Assembly: GCF_000744815.1 (NCBI RefSeq)
Contig: NZ_JQMQ01000005.1
Location: forward strand, 3,480,055-3,544,054
Origin: Phaeacidiphilus oryzae TH49
Lineage (GTDB): Bacteria > Actinomycetota > Actinomycetes > Streptomycetales > Streptomycetaceae
Direction: 5' to 3'
Length of the DNA: 64,000 bases
Shown: piece after piece, positions 36,957 to 45,966 of the stretch
Position numbering within the stretch: the first letter of the stretch is position 1
Layout of the letters: each line of letters starts with the position of its first letter
Translations under genes and position numbers: made by a program
The notes under the pieces: model-generated
Told to the model about the DNA's origin: nothing
The model's database searches: none
The model's input: only the letters and a program-made list of their open reading frames with translations

Positions 36957-37318
36957 CAGCTGCACAACTCCTCATCAGTCCCGGCGGTCCCGGCTCCCGC
37001 GCCACCCTACTCATGCCCGTGGAACCGCGGGCGGCGCTCCATCGTCTCCCCCTGGGGCGTACACGGGGCGCTCGCGCGCCTCCCCCTGGGGGAAACTGCG
37101 GGATTCCGCCGCATCGCTGGGGATTCCGTGCTTGCCTGAGAGCGCGCGTGCCGCTCTACGGAACGTCACGCTCCTCCCTGCCCGCCACCGAAATCCAGCC
37201 GCTGCGGTCGTCAGAGAACACGCTTCACACCCGGAGCCCCCTGAAGATCCGCTGAAGATCCGCCCACAAACCGCTACCCCTGGCGGAAACGCCAGGTCCT
37301 CGGGGGAGACTGGTAGCC
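36957..37318. promoter_or_regulatory. Upstream region of the SpoIIE phosphatase gene with tandem repeat and GNRA-type hairpin
   Basis: No gene is convincing in this gap. It contains the adjacent 11-bp tandem repeat CTGAAGATCCG (37241-37251 and 37252-37262). A 7-bp stem CCTGGCG/CGCCAGG capped by GAAA (37279-37296) sits 22 nt before the ATG. CCCCCTGGGG-type palindromes occur twice around 37045-37095. Confidence 0.5.
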
Positions 37319-39901
37319 ATGTCGGAGGACACCCTGCTTCCGCCCCGCCCCGAATCCGGCTCCGGATTCAGGGCGCCGGGCGGTTCGGCGGCCCGCGGGA
37401 CCACCCCGCCGGCCGGTGCCCCGGCGGCCGGTCAGGCCGTCGGGGACGTCATGGTGTCCGCGCTCGTCCGGCTCGCCTCGGTGTGGGTGGGCCCGGACGG
37501 CCGGATCGGCCACTGGGCCGGGACCGCCGACCAGCTCTTCGGCCGCACCGCCGCGGAGGCGGTCGGCCGGCCCCCGGCCGAGGCGCTGCCCCGCGAGGTG
37601 TGCGGGGCCCTGGCCGGCGAGCCGACCTGCGGCGGCCGGTACCTGGTGTGGAGCTATCCGGCCCGCCCGGGCGTGCTGCCGGGCCCGCGACCCGGCTCGG
37701 CGGCCTCCTCCGCCGTCGCGGCCGCGACCGGAGACGTCCTGCTGATGATCGCCGACGGCGAGGAGCTCTCGGCCACCGGCCCGCGGCTGGCCGTCGGACC
37801 CCAACGGCTGACCTACGCCCCGCCCGCCCCGGCGGCCGGAGGACCCGCGGAGGCCGGGGAGGCCGCCGCGCTCCACGGCGAGCCCGGCTCCGTACCGCCC
37901 GCCGGGCTGGGGCTCGCCGCGCTGCTGCCGGAGGGCGAGCGGGAGCGGCTGCTGGAGCGGATCGCCGCGCTCGGCGCTCCGCTGCTCCAGGTCGGTAAGG
38001 ACTTCGCGGTCCCGGTGACGCCGGCCGGCGCGGAGAACCCCGAGGTCCCCGCCGCCCGGACGGCCTCGGAGACCGACGGCTCGGTGCCCTCGCCGGTGAT
38101 CCGGATCACCCCCGGCGGGATCACCGAGATACTGGTCACCGACTGGCAGCTGGGCCGGCTGCACGGCTTCGGCGTCCAGGTCGGCACCACCCTCGACCTG
38201 GACACCACCGTCCAGGAGCTGGCCAGCGCGGTCGTCCCGGAGGCCGCCGACCTGGCCGTGGTCGACCTCAGGGCCGACCTCCTCGGCGACCCCGACCTGG
38301 CCGTCTCCGGCCCCGAGGACGGCACCCGGCTGCGCCGGCTCGCGGCGGCCCGCGCCCCGCGCGCCCCGCGTGCCACGACGGCCGACGCGACAGACGCGAC
38401 CGACGCCTCCGATGCCTTCGACGCGTCCGACGCGTCCGACGCGACAGACGCGACGGACGCGACCGGCCGGGAGGCCCTCCCGACCTCCGCCGGGCGGCTG
38501 CTGATGCCCCGGCACACCCCGCCCGGCCTCGCCCTGCAGACCGCCCGCCCGGTGCTGGTGCCGGAGCTGGACGCGCCGCTGGCCGAGCTGCTGGCCCAGG
38601 CGCTCGGCGGCCCCGAGCCGGACGCCGGCAGCGCCGCCGAGCTGGTCGGCCACTCGCTGCTGGTGCTGCCGCTGGTCGCGCGCGGCACGGTGCTCGGCTG
38701 CATCTCGCTGATCCGGCGCCCGGACCGGCCCGCCTTCGACGAGACCGGCACCGCCTACCTCCGCGAGTTCGCCGCCCGGGCGGCGCTCAGCATCGACAAC
38801 GCCCGGCTGCACGGCAAGGAGGCCCGCGCGGCCTCCCTCCTCCAGCGCTCGATGCTGCCGGACAGCCCGCCGATGATCCCCGGCGTGCAGATCGCCCATC
38901 GCTACCTCCCGGGCGATCCGGACGCCGAGGTCGGCGGCGACTGGTTCGACGCCATACGGCTCCCCGGCAGCCGGGTCGCCCTGGTGGTCGGGGACGTGAT
39001 GGGCCACGGGCTGGAGTCGGCCGCCGCCATGGGCCGGTTCCGCACCGCCATGCAGACCCTGGCCGAACTGGACCTGCCGCCCGCCCAGATCCTCCGCCAC
39101 CTGGACAACATCTCCCAGCGCCTCGGCCCCGAGCAGCTGGCCACCTGCCTGTACGCGGTCTACGACCCGATCGCCCGGACCTGCACCCTGGCCAGCGCGG
39201 GCCATGTGCCGCCGGTGCTGGTGCACCCGGACGGCCGCGGCGAGCTGCTGACCATCCCCAGCGGCGCCCCGATCGGCGTCGGCGGCGTGCCCTTCGAGAC
39301 CACCGAGATCCCGGTCACCGACGGCAGCATGCTGGTGCTCTGCACGGACGGCCTGGTGGAGGTGCGCGGCGGGGACATAGGCGACGGCCTGGCCGCCCTC
39401 TGCGGCGACGTGGTGGATCCCACCCGGCCTCCGGAGGAGGTCTGCGACTCGGTGCTGGAGCGGCTGGACAGCGGCGACCGCAAGGACGACCTGGCGCTGC
39501 TGGTCGCCCGGTTCGACGGGATCGAACCGGTGGACGTGGCCGGCTGGCCGCTGCACCTGGACACCGCGGAGGTGCCGAGGGCCCGCCGGCTGGTCGCCGA
39601 CCGGCTCGCCGACTGGGGTCTCCACGAGCTCTCGGAGACCGCGGAGCTGCTGGTCAGTGAGCTGGTGACGAACGCCATGCGGGTGGCGCGGCAGAGTGTG
39701 TGGCTGCAGCTCACCCGGGTGGACCGGCTGCTGGTCGAGGTCAGCGACGACGACCACAACCTGCCCTCGCTGGTGCCCTCCCTGCCGACCGACGTGTCCG
39801 GCCGCGGCCTCGGCCTGGTCAGCCAGCTCTCCGCACGCTGGGGGACCAGCCGGCGGGCGGTGGGCAAGGTGGTCTGGTTCGAGCTCCCGCTCCCCGGATA
39901 G
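37319..39901 (+). CDS. SpoIIE-family PP2C phosphatase with PAS, GAF and HATPase domains
   Basis: 860 aa regulatory protein. N-terminal PAS-like region (about residues 40-100, GRIGHWAGTADQLFGRT), a GAF domain (about 285-500), an Asp/Ala/Thr repeat within GAF (about 355-385), a PP2C/SpoIIE domain (about 505-735; GGDWFDAI, GDVMGHGLESA, LCTDGLVE) and an RsbW-like HATPase (about 742-860; LLVSELVTNAM). Such proteins dephosphorylate anti-anti-sigma factors and phosphorylate others, controlling stress or developmental sigma factors. The long upstream region suggests regulation at the RNA level. GGGGGAG lies 9 nt before the ATG. Confidence 0.92.
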   Translation: MSEDTLLPPRPESGSGFRAPGGSAARGTTPPAGAPAAGQAVGDVMVSALVRLASVWVGPDGRIGHWAGTADQLFGRTAAEAVGRPPAEALPREVCGALAGEPTCGGRYLVWSYPARPGVLPGPRPGSAASSAVAAATGDVLLMIADGEELSATGPRLAVGPQRLTYAPPAPAAGGPAEAGEAAALHGEPGSVPPAGLGLAALLPEGERERLLERIAALGAPLLQVGKDFAVPVTPAGAENPEVPAARTASETDGSVPSPVIRITPGGITEILVTDWQLGRLHGFGVQVGTTLDLDTTVQELASAVVPEAADLAVVDLRADLLGDPDLAVSGPEDGTRLRRLAAARAPRAPRATTADATDATDASDAFDASDASDATDATDATGREALPTSAGRLLMPRHTPPGLALQTARPVLVPELDAPLAELLAQALGGPEPDAGSAAELVGHSLLVLPLVARGTVLGCISLIRRPDRPAFDETGTAYLREFAARAALSIDNARLHGKEARAASLLQRSMLPDSPPMIPGVQIAHRYLPGDPDAEVGGDWFDAIRLPGSRVALVVGDVMGHGLESAAAMGRFRTAMQTLAELDLPPAQILRHLDNISQRLGPEQLATCLYAVYDPIARTCTLASAGHVPPVLVHPDGRGELLTIPSGAPIGVGGVPFETTEIPVTDGSMLVLCTDGLVEVRGGDIGDGLAALCGDVVDPTRPPEEVCDSVLERLDSGDRKDDLALLVARFDGIEPVDVAGWPLHLDTAEVPRARRLVADRLADWGLHELSETAELLVSELVTNAMRVARQSVWLQLTRVDRLLVEVSDDDHNLPSLVPSLPTDVSGRGLGLVSQLSARWGTSRRAVGKVVWFELPLPG

Positions 39902-39921
39902 GCTTCCGCTCCGTGAATGAA

Positions 39922-39936
39922 GTTGTAAACTGCAAC
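39922..39936. promoter_or_regulatory. Inverted repeat upstream of the MarR gene
   Basis: GTTGTAAACTGCAAC has GTTG/CAAC arms in an AT-rich patch 48 bases before the MarR start, with TAGACT (39949-39954) as a possible -10. Probable autoregulatory operator. Confidence 0.45.
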
Positions 39937-39983
39937 GAATTGCGGGCCTAGACTGCGATCCGCTGGATCCGAGGAGGGGAAGC

Positions 39984-40406
39984 GTGTCCGACCGCGATCG
40001 GGACATCGACACCATCCAGCGGGAGCTCACCGCCTTCGCCCGGCGGGCCCGGGCCCAGGCCGGCCGGATGCACCCGGAGCTGAGCCTGGTCACCTACACC
40101 ATCCTCAACCACCTCCGCGAGGAGGGCGGTTGCCGGGGCACCGACCTCGCCATCCACTTCATGCTGGACAAGTCCACCGTCAGCCGGCAGGTGGCCGCGC
40201 TCGACCGGCTCGGCCTGATCGAGCGCACCCCCGACCCGGACGACCAGCGGGGACAGATCATCCGCCCCTCGGAGGCCGGCGAGCGGCTGCTCAACTCGGT
40301 GCTGGCGCAGCGCAGGCAGATCTTCCGCTCCCGGCTGGAGTCCTGGACCGAGGAGGACCTGGCCGACTTCGCCGTCTTCCTCCACCGCTTCAACGCGGGC
40401 GCCTGA
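39984..40406 (+). CDS. MarR family transcriptional regulator
   Basis: 140 aa winged-helix regulator (GGCRGTDLAIHFMLDKSTVSRQVAALDRLGLIERTPDPDD in parts, about residues 45-95). Short and typical. GTG start with GAGGAGGGGA upstream. The natural target is unknown. It lies alone between the SpoIIE phosphatase and XRE regulator genes. Confidence 0.9.
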   Translation: MSDRDRDIDTIQRELTAFARRARAQAGRMHPELSLVTYTILNHLREEGGCRGTDLAIHFMLDKSTVSRQVAALDRLGLIERTPDPDDQRGQIIRPSEAGERLLNSVLAQRRQIFRSRLESWTEEDLADFAVFLHRFNAGA

Positions 40407-40417
40407 ACCGCCACTCA

Positions 40418-40449
40418 GCTCCTCCGCTCCTCCGCTCCTCCGCTCCTCC
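40418..40449. repeat. 8-bp tandem repeat between convergent genes
   Basis: Four perfect units of GCTCCTCC fill most of the short gap between the MarR and XRE-type regulator genes, a slippage-prone microsatellite. Confidence 0.8.
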
Positions 40450-40459
40450 GGACATCGCG

Positions 40460-42106
40460 TCACCCGATGCCCCGCGGGGCCGCCGCCCGCCGGGCCAGCC
40501 CGGCGAACTCCTTGGCCGCCCTGGCCCCCCGGTACGTGGAGAGGAGGGTCTTCGCCAGCTGAGCGGCCCGGACGTTGATCGCCTCGGCCGGCCGGGGGCT
40601 CCGCAGCGCCTCCCGGCCGGCTTCCACCGCCCCCTCCAACTCCCCCTCCGCGGCCCGGGCTCCGGCGAGGTCGAGCAGCGCGATGGCCAGCCGGGTGGGC
40701 GAGCCGGCCGCGCCCCCCGGCGCCCCGACCCCCGCCTCCCGGTACTGCCGCAGCGCCTCCTCGGCCGCCCGCCGGGCCCGGTCCGGCCGGCCCAGCATCC
40801 GCTGCCCGCTCGCCTCGAACGAGGAGATCCGGGCCGCGTCCGCGCTGAACAGCCCGACCGCATGGGCCGGCAGCCGGTCCTGGAACCCCCGCGCCTCCGC
40901 CATCACCACCCGGAACTCGTCCGCCCGGCCGGAGCGTGCGCAGGCCCGGGCCACCTGCCCGACCAGCCTCACCTCCGCCCTCGTCCCCGCCGGGGCGTAG
41001 GCGCGTCCGCGCAGCGCGGCGGAGAGCGCGATCTCCGGCCGCTCGGCGTAGAGCGCCACCGTGGAGCGGCAGTCCTCCGCCCAGGCGCAGACCTCCGGCA
41101 GCTCGGCGTGCTCCCCGTGCAGCCGCGCGTCCAGGCAGTACGCCTCGGCCGCCACCGTCTCGCCCAGGTCGTGCGCCAGCCAGCCGAGTACCACCGAGAG
41201 GAGGCCGGCGCAGCGCGCCAACTCCCTGGCCTCGCGCATGGTGTGACGGCCGCTCATCAGCGCCGCCACCTGCCGCCGGTAGAGGAGGGCGAGCTGGCTG
41301 GCCTCGTCCGGCGGCAGCTCCGCGTAGCCGTGGCAGAGCCGGTCCACCGCCGCCTCCAGATGGGCCAGGGTGCCCGGACCGACGTCCGTGCGCTCCAGTT
41401 CACGGCTCCAGGAGAGCGCCTCGGCGGTGCACTGCCCGGACGAGACCGCCCGGCCCAGCGCCCCGGCGGCGGCCGGACCGGCCTCCAGCAGGGGCGCCAT
41501 CGCACCGCCGCCGATCAGCCGCAGCGCGGAGCGGCGGGGCCGCCGGGCGCCGTACTCGCCGCCGCCGGCGCCGGGGCCCTGAAGGCCCACGGCGCCCCGG
41601 CCGGGCCGCCGTCCGGCGGAGAGGGGTCCGGGTGGCACCCGCGGCCCGGACGGACCGGGCGGGTCCGCCGCCGTCGGGGGCGGCGCGTACGCGATGCCGA
41701 TCACATCCACCGGCTGGGCGCCCCCGGTGACGGTGCCCTCGATGGCCGCCACCGGTTCCGGCCCGGCCCCGGGACCCGGAAAAGGGCCCGCGCAAGGATC
41801 CGCGGCCTCGCCCATGGACTCGCCCGCGGCCTCGTCCGCCGCCGCCCCGGCCGGCCTGGAGCGGGGTGGCGCCAGCAGCTCCGGCGCCGCCTGCCCGAAC
41901 AGCTCCTCCAGCACCTCGCAGGCCGCCGAGCGCGGCCGCTCGACCCGGCCCGACCGCCACCGCTTCAACTGCCGCTCCTCCGGCGGGTGAGCGGGCACCC
42001 CGAGCCGCTCGGCGGCCTTGCGGTACTCGCGGGCGAACCGGGCGTAGCCCCACATCCGGCGCCGCATCAACTCGTCCAGCAGGGTGGGGGAGTGACCATC
42101 CGTCAT
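40460..42106 (-). CDS. XRE-type HTH protein with TPR-like helical domain
   Basis: 548 aa. Residues about 8-60 resemble an HTH of the actinomycete XRE/TPR type, with RQLKRWRSGRVERPRSAACEVLEELFG. A Pro/Gly linker (about 75-190) follows. Helical repeats (about 225-540) are rich in Ala/Leu with recurring ARACARSGR- and AARAEAALRQYREAG-like pairs, a TPR-type ligand or protein-binding surface. Such proteins are quorum- or stress-responsive regulators in streptomycetes, but their ligands are mostly unknown. ATG with GGGAG 6 nt upstream. Confidence 0.8.
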   Translation of the reverse strand: MTDGHSPTLLDELMRRRMWGYARFAREYRKAAERLGVPAHPPEERQLKRWRSGRVERPRSAACEVLEELFGQAAPELLAPPRSRPAGAAADEAAGESMGEAADPCAGPFPGPGAGPEPVAAIEGTVTGGAQPVDVIGIAYAPPPTAADPPGPSGPRVPPGPLSAGRRPGRGAVGLQGPGAGGGEYGARRPRRSALRLIGGGAMAPLLEAGPAAAGALGRAVSSGQCTAEALSWSRELERTDVGPGTLAHLEAAVDRLCHGYAELPPDEASQLALLYRRQVAALMSGRHTMREARELARCAGLLSVVLGWLAHDLGETVAAEAYCLDARLHGEHAELPEVCAWAEDCRSTVALYAERPEIALSAALRGRAYAPAGTRAEVRLVGQVARACARSGRADEFRVVMAEARGFQDRLPAHAVGLFSADAARISSFEASGQRMLGRPDRARRAAEEALRQYREAGVGAPGGAAGSPTRLAIALLDLAGARAAEGELEGAVEAGREALRSPRPAEAINVRAAQLAKTLLSTYRGARAAKEFAGLARRAAAPRGIG

Positions 42107-42546
42107 GACGTGCTCCCGGAGGTCTTAGTGGTCGGTCTCCGTCTGAATGCGATCACCGTAGAGCGGCCGCCGCCGACCGGCCGGTACCCGCCCCGGCTAC
42201 CCACCGGACGGGTGATCCGAGGGCGGAATCCTTGCGCGGCGAGGGCGAGTTGTGCCTTTCCCCGGCCCCGCCCCATGACGGCTCTGACCGGCCGGAAGTC
42301 CCCTCTCGCGCGGAAAAGTCCCCGCAGCCCCACTGGCGCGGTCGGCCTGAACGGACAACGCTCCGATACCAGCCAGGCTGCTGCCGTAGGTCCGCCGGAG
42401 ATGGACGAGACCGTGCTCCCGCCCCACTTCACCGGACCGCTGCCCGCATCGGCGCCGTCCCGACCACCGTCCGCCCCCGCCGGGCCGACCGCCGCGGCCC
42501 CGCAGCCGCCGCCGAGGCCGCCTGCCCGGCCGGCCGGCTGCCGCAG

Positions 42547-43089
42547 ATGGAGCTGCCGGGCGGGCGGATCGCCTCCTCCCCGGCCCGGCCCTCGCTCCAG
42601 TTGCTGCTGTCTCTGCCGGCCGTGCTGTCCTCCGTGCCCTACGCCCGCACGCAGCTCCGCCGCGCGGTGCGGCTGCGCTGCCCGGACGCCGATCCCGAAC
42701 TGCTCCTCCAGGCGGCCCTGGTGGTGGACGAGCTGATGGCCAACGCGGTCACCCACGGCAGCGCCCACGCCCTCGGCGCCGAGGCCCCCTCGGTCACCCT
42801 CGGGCTGTCCCTGATCCCGGTCCGCCGCCTGCGGATCGCGGTACGCGACCAGGGCGGCGGCTGGCCGCTGCCGCTCGGGGCGCCCCCGCGGCGCTCGACC
42901 GCGCCCGACCCGCCGCTGGAACGCGAGGACGGCCGGGGCCTGATGCTGGTGCAGGAGTTCGCCGAGCGCTGGGGCACCTTCCCGGCCGGCGGCGGCACCC
43001 CGCACGGCTGTGCCCCGCCCGCCCCGGAGTCGCAGGACGCCGCCCTCCCCGACCGGGGGACCGTGGTCTGGGCGGTCGTCCCGCTCTGA
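42547..43089 (+). CDS. ATP-binding protein, RsbW-like anti-sigma kinase fold
   Basis: 180 aa from ATG 42547. It has LVVDELMANAVTHG (the N-box, about residue 62), VRDQGGGWPLP (G1, about 100) and GRGLMLVQEFAERWG (G2, about 130). These fit the HATPase_c anti-sigma family, which binds sigma factors or anti-anti-sigma proteins. No SD precedes 42547. An upstream ATG at 42401 (MDETVLPPHFTGPLPA) opens a coding-like region one base out of frame. The true start may be there with a one-base deletion between. Confidence 0.75.
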   Translation: MELPGGRIASSPARPSLQLLLSLPAVLSSVPYARTQLRRAVRLRCPDADPELLLQAALVVDELMANAVTHGSAHALGAEAPSVTLGLSLIPVRRLRIAVRDQGGGWPLPLGAPPRRSTAPDPPLEREDGRGLMLVQEFAERWGTFPAGGGTPHGCAPPAPESQDAALPDRGTVVWAVVPL

Positions 43090-43459
43090 CCTCTTCCGGG
43101 CCCCGGGCCCCGGCTCCAGGCGCCGGAGGGCCGAAGAGGCCGGAGAGGTGAGACGCGTCACACAGCGGGCTCAGAAGTCACGACAATCCATCAGGAAGCG
43201 GTCAAAGCAGCGGAGTCGGCCGACGCCGAGGGGAATGCGAGCCCCCGCCAGATCATTCCTGCTCTCGCGGCGCCGGCACCGGCGCCCCCGACCGACCCGG
43301 CCGGGCCCGGCCGTCCGGCCGCCCGGCCGCCCGCCGACGAACCGTCGCACACCGCGTCACGACGCCGTGCCGCCGCGCGCCGCCGCACCGGCGCGCGCCC
43401 GCGAGACCGACGCACGGTGTCGCCCTGCCAGCCCGCTGTCGCCACCGGAGGCCGCACGT
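43090..43459. other. Intergenic region with no supported gene
   Basis: This 370-nt gap between the ATP-binding protein and MFS genes has GC-rich palindromic stretches (GGGCCCCGGGCCCC at 43099) and no convincing gene, tRNA or terminator. It presumably contains the MFS promoter. Confidence 0.4.
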
Positions 43460-45877
43460 ATGACCACTCACGCCCGGACCGCCGATCGCTCCCCCGGAGC
43501 CGCGGGACCGCCCGCGGCAGCCTCCGGCCGCCCCGATCCGGTCGCCCACCAGGCGGCCAGGGGTGCCTCGGCCGCCCCGGGGGAGCCGGGAGCCGTGCGG
43601 CCGGCCCAGGGCGGCGGGATGATCGCCGTCCTCGCCTTCGCCGGCATCGTGGTGGCGATCATGCAGACCCTGCTGGTGCCGGTGGTGGCCCAGCTCCCGG
43701 TGCTGCTCTCCACCAGCGCTTCCAACGCGACCTGGGTGATGACCGCGACCCTGCTGGCCGGCGCCGTCGCCACGCCGATCATGGGGCGCCTCGGCGACCT
43801 CTTCGGCAAGCGCCGGATGATGCTGGTCAGCCTGGCGCTGATGGTGGTCGGCTCGCTGGTCTGCGCCTTCACCTCGCAGCTGACCGTGATGGTGGCCGGC
43901 CGGGCGCTGCAGGGCTTCGCCATGGGCGCCATCCCGCTCGGCATCAGCATCATGCGGGACGAGCTGCCGCGGGAGCGGCTCGGCTCCGCGATGGCGCTGA
44001 TGAGCTCCTCCATCGGGATCGGCGGCGCCATCGGCCTGCCGCTGGCCGCGGTGATCGCCGAGCACGCGAACTGGCACGTCCTCTTCTACAGCTCGGCCGG
44101 CGTCGGCGTGGTCTCCATCGCGCTGATCCTGCTGGTGGTCCCGGAGTCCGCGTACCGGGCGCCGGGCCGGTTCGACGTCCTCGGCACGATCGGCCTCACC
44201 GCCGGTCTGGTCGCCCTGCTGCTGCCGATCACCAAGGGCAGCGACTGGGGCTGGGGCAGCCCCACCACCCTCGGCCTCTTCGGCGCCGCCGTGCTGATCC
44301 TCCTCCTCTGGGGAGTGCTTGAGCTGCGCCTGCGGGACCCGCTGGTGGACCTGCGGACGACGGCCCGCCGCCAGGTGCTGCTCACCAACCTCGCCTCGAT
44401 CATGGTCGGCGTCGCCTTCTACGCGATGTCCCTGGTCCTGCCCCAGCTGCTGGAGCTGCCCACCGGGACCGGCTACGGCCTGGGCAAGTCGCTGGTGGTG
44501 GCCGGGCTCACGGTGATGCCGATGGGCCTCGCGATGATGCTGGTCTCGCCGCTCTCCGCGCGCCTGACGGCCGCCCGCGGCGCCAAGACCTCGCTGATCC
44601 TCGGCCTGGTCATCATCGCCGCCGGGTACGGGGCCGGGCTCGGCCTGATGAACGCGGTCTGGCAGGTGGCGCTGATCACGATCATCGTGGGCGCGGGCAT
44701 CGGCTTCGCCTACTCCTCGCTGCCGACGCTGATCATCGGTGCCGTCGACGCCTCCGAGACGGGCGCCGCCAACGGGCTCAACACCCTGATGCGCTCCATC
44801 GGCACCTCGGTGTCCAGCGCGATCGTCGGCATGGTGCTGGCGCACAACACCACGGTCTTCGCCGGCCGGCCGCAGCCGAACCTCCACGGCTTCCGGCTCT
44901 CGTTCCTGATCGCCACGGCGGCGGTCGCGGTGGGCGTGCTGATCGCCGCCTTCCTCCCCCGCCGCTCGCCCCGCCCAGCAGCGAACCCGGCCGGGACGGA
45001 GACGTCCCCCCTGCCGGCCGCCGCCGCACCGGCCGCTCCGGCCACCCTCGCGGCCCCGGTGGCCTCCGCGACCGCGGGCGGCCATGGCGGCCAGGGCAGT
45101 CCGGCCGGCCCGGGCGTCTACGGCAGGGTGCTCGGCACCGGCGGCGCCCCCGTGCCCCACGCCTCGGTCACCGCGATCGACCCGACGGGCCGCCAACTCG
45201 GCCTCGCCACCGCCGACTCCACCGGCTTCTACCGGCTCCCCCTGCCGGCCGCCGGGCCGGGCACCGGCTGCGTGCTGATCGCCTCCTCCCCGGGCCACCA
45301 GCCCGAGGCGGCGACCGTCTCCCTGGCCGCCGAAGCGCCGATCGCCGTCGACCTCTCGCTGGCGGGCGTGGGCGGCCTCGCGGGCACCGTCACCGACCCG
45401 GACGGCAGCCCGCTGTCCGGCGTCCTCGCGGTGGCCGCCGACCCGTACGGCGAGGTGGTCGGCTCCGCCACCACCGGCGCGGACGGCGGCTACCGGCTGC
45501 CCGAGCTGGCCCCCGGACGGTATGTGCTGGCCCTCACCCGTGCCGGACGCCGTCCCTCCGCCGTGCCGGTCGAGGTCACCGCGGGCGGCCCCACCCGGCA
45601 GGACGCCGTGCTGGCCCCGGCCGCCGCGGTCCGCGGCACCGTCACCGACCCGGTGGGCCGCCCGCTGCCGGAGGCCCGGGTGTCTCTGCTGGACTCGGCG
45701 GGCCAGGTGGTCGGCCTCCACCTGACCGGCCCGGACGGCCGCTACGCCTTCGACGGGCTCGCCGGCGAGGACTTCACCGTGGTCGCGGCCGGCTACCCGC
45801 CGGTCGCCACGACGGTGACCATCGCCGGCTCCGGCCGGGACGACATGGACCTCCACCTCTCCCACGAAGCGGGCTGA
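43460..45877 (+). CDS. MFS transporter fused to carboxypeptidase-regulatory-like repeats
   Basis: 805 aa. An N-terminal Pro/Ala tail (about 50 residues) and 14 hydrophobic segments (about residues 53-500; TLLAGAVATPIMGRLGDLFGKRRM) make a DHA2-type transporter. The C-terminal 250 residues hold three beta-sandwich repeats, each with VYGRVLGTGGAPVPHASVTAI, VTDPDGSPLSGVLAV, VTDPVGRPLPEARVSLL and a GFYRL/GGYRL/GRYAF strand. Such carboxypeptidase D regulatory-like domains are usually extracytoplasmic and bind proteins or glycans. A transporter with them is unusual. ATG at 43460 follows a purine-rich stretch (GGAGG, about 10 nt upstream). Confidence 0.88.
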   Translation: MTTHARTADRSPGAAGPPAAASGRPDPVAHQAARGASAAPGEPGAVRPAQGGGMIAVLAFAGIVVAIMQTLLVPVVAQLPVLLSTSASNATWVMTATLLAGAVATPIMGRLGDLFGKRRMMLVSLALMVVGSLVCAFTSQLTVMVAGRALQGFAMGAIPLGISIMRDELPRERLGSAMALMSSSIGIGGAIGLPLAAVIAEHANWHVLFYSSAGVGVVSIALILLVVPESAYRAPGRFDVLGTIGLTAGLVALLLPITKGSDWGWGSPTTLGLFGAAVLILLLWGVLELRLRDPLVDLRTTARRQVLLTNLASIMVGVAFYAMSLVLPQLLELPTGTGYGLGKSLVVAGLTVMPMGLAMMLVSPLSARLTAARGAKTSLILGLVIIAAGYGAGLGLMNAVWQVALITIIVGAGIGFAYSSLPTLIIGAVDASETGAANGLNTLMRSIGTSVSSAIVGMVLAHNTTVFAGRPQPNLHGFRLSFLIATAAVAVGVLIAAFLPRRSPRPAANPAGTETSPLPAAAAPAAPATLAAPVASATAGGHGGQGSPAGPGVYGRVLGTGGAPVPHASVTAIDPTGRQLGLATADSTGFYRLPLPAAGPGTGCVLIASSPGHQPEAATVSLAAEAPIAVDLSLAGVGGLAGTVTDPDGSPLSGVLAVAADPYGEVVGSATTGADGGYRLPELAPGRYVLALTRAGRRPSAVPVEVTAGGPTRQDAVLAPAAAVRGTVTDPVGRPLPEARVSLLDSAGQVVGLHLTGPDGRYAFDGLAGEDFTVVAAGYPPVATTVTIAGSGRDDMDLHLSHEAG

Positions 45878-45920
45878 GCGCTCGGCAGCGCTGCAGAAAA
45901 GTAAGGAGGTACAGTTACGC

Positions 45921-45935
45921 CAGGACATTGTCCTG
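45921..45935. promoter_or_regulatory. Perfect 15-bp palindrome upstream of azoR
   Basis: CAGGACATTGTCCTG is perfectly symmetric about its central T and lies 32-46 bases before the azoR ATG. It is a probable operator for a redox- or quinone-responsive repressor that is not encoded next to the gene. Confidence 0.55.
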
Positions 45936-45966
45936 TTTTCAACAACCTAGCGACCAAGGACCCAGC

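Noticed and set aside
43253-45928. 891-aa minus-strand frame opposite the MFS fusion
   Set aside because: Shadow of the plus-strand MFS gene, with His/Gln/Arg-rich random composition.
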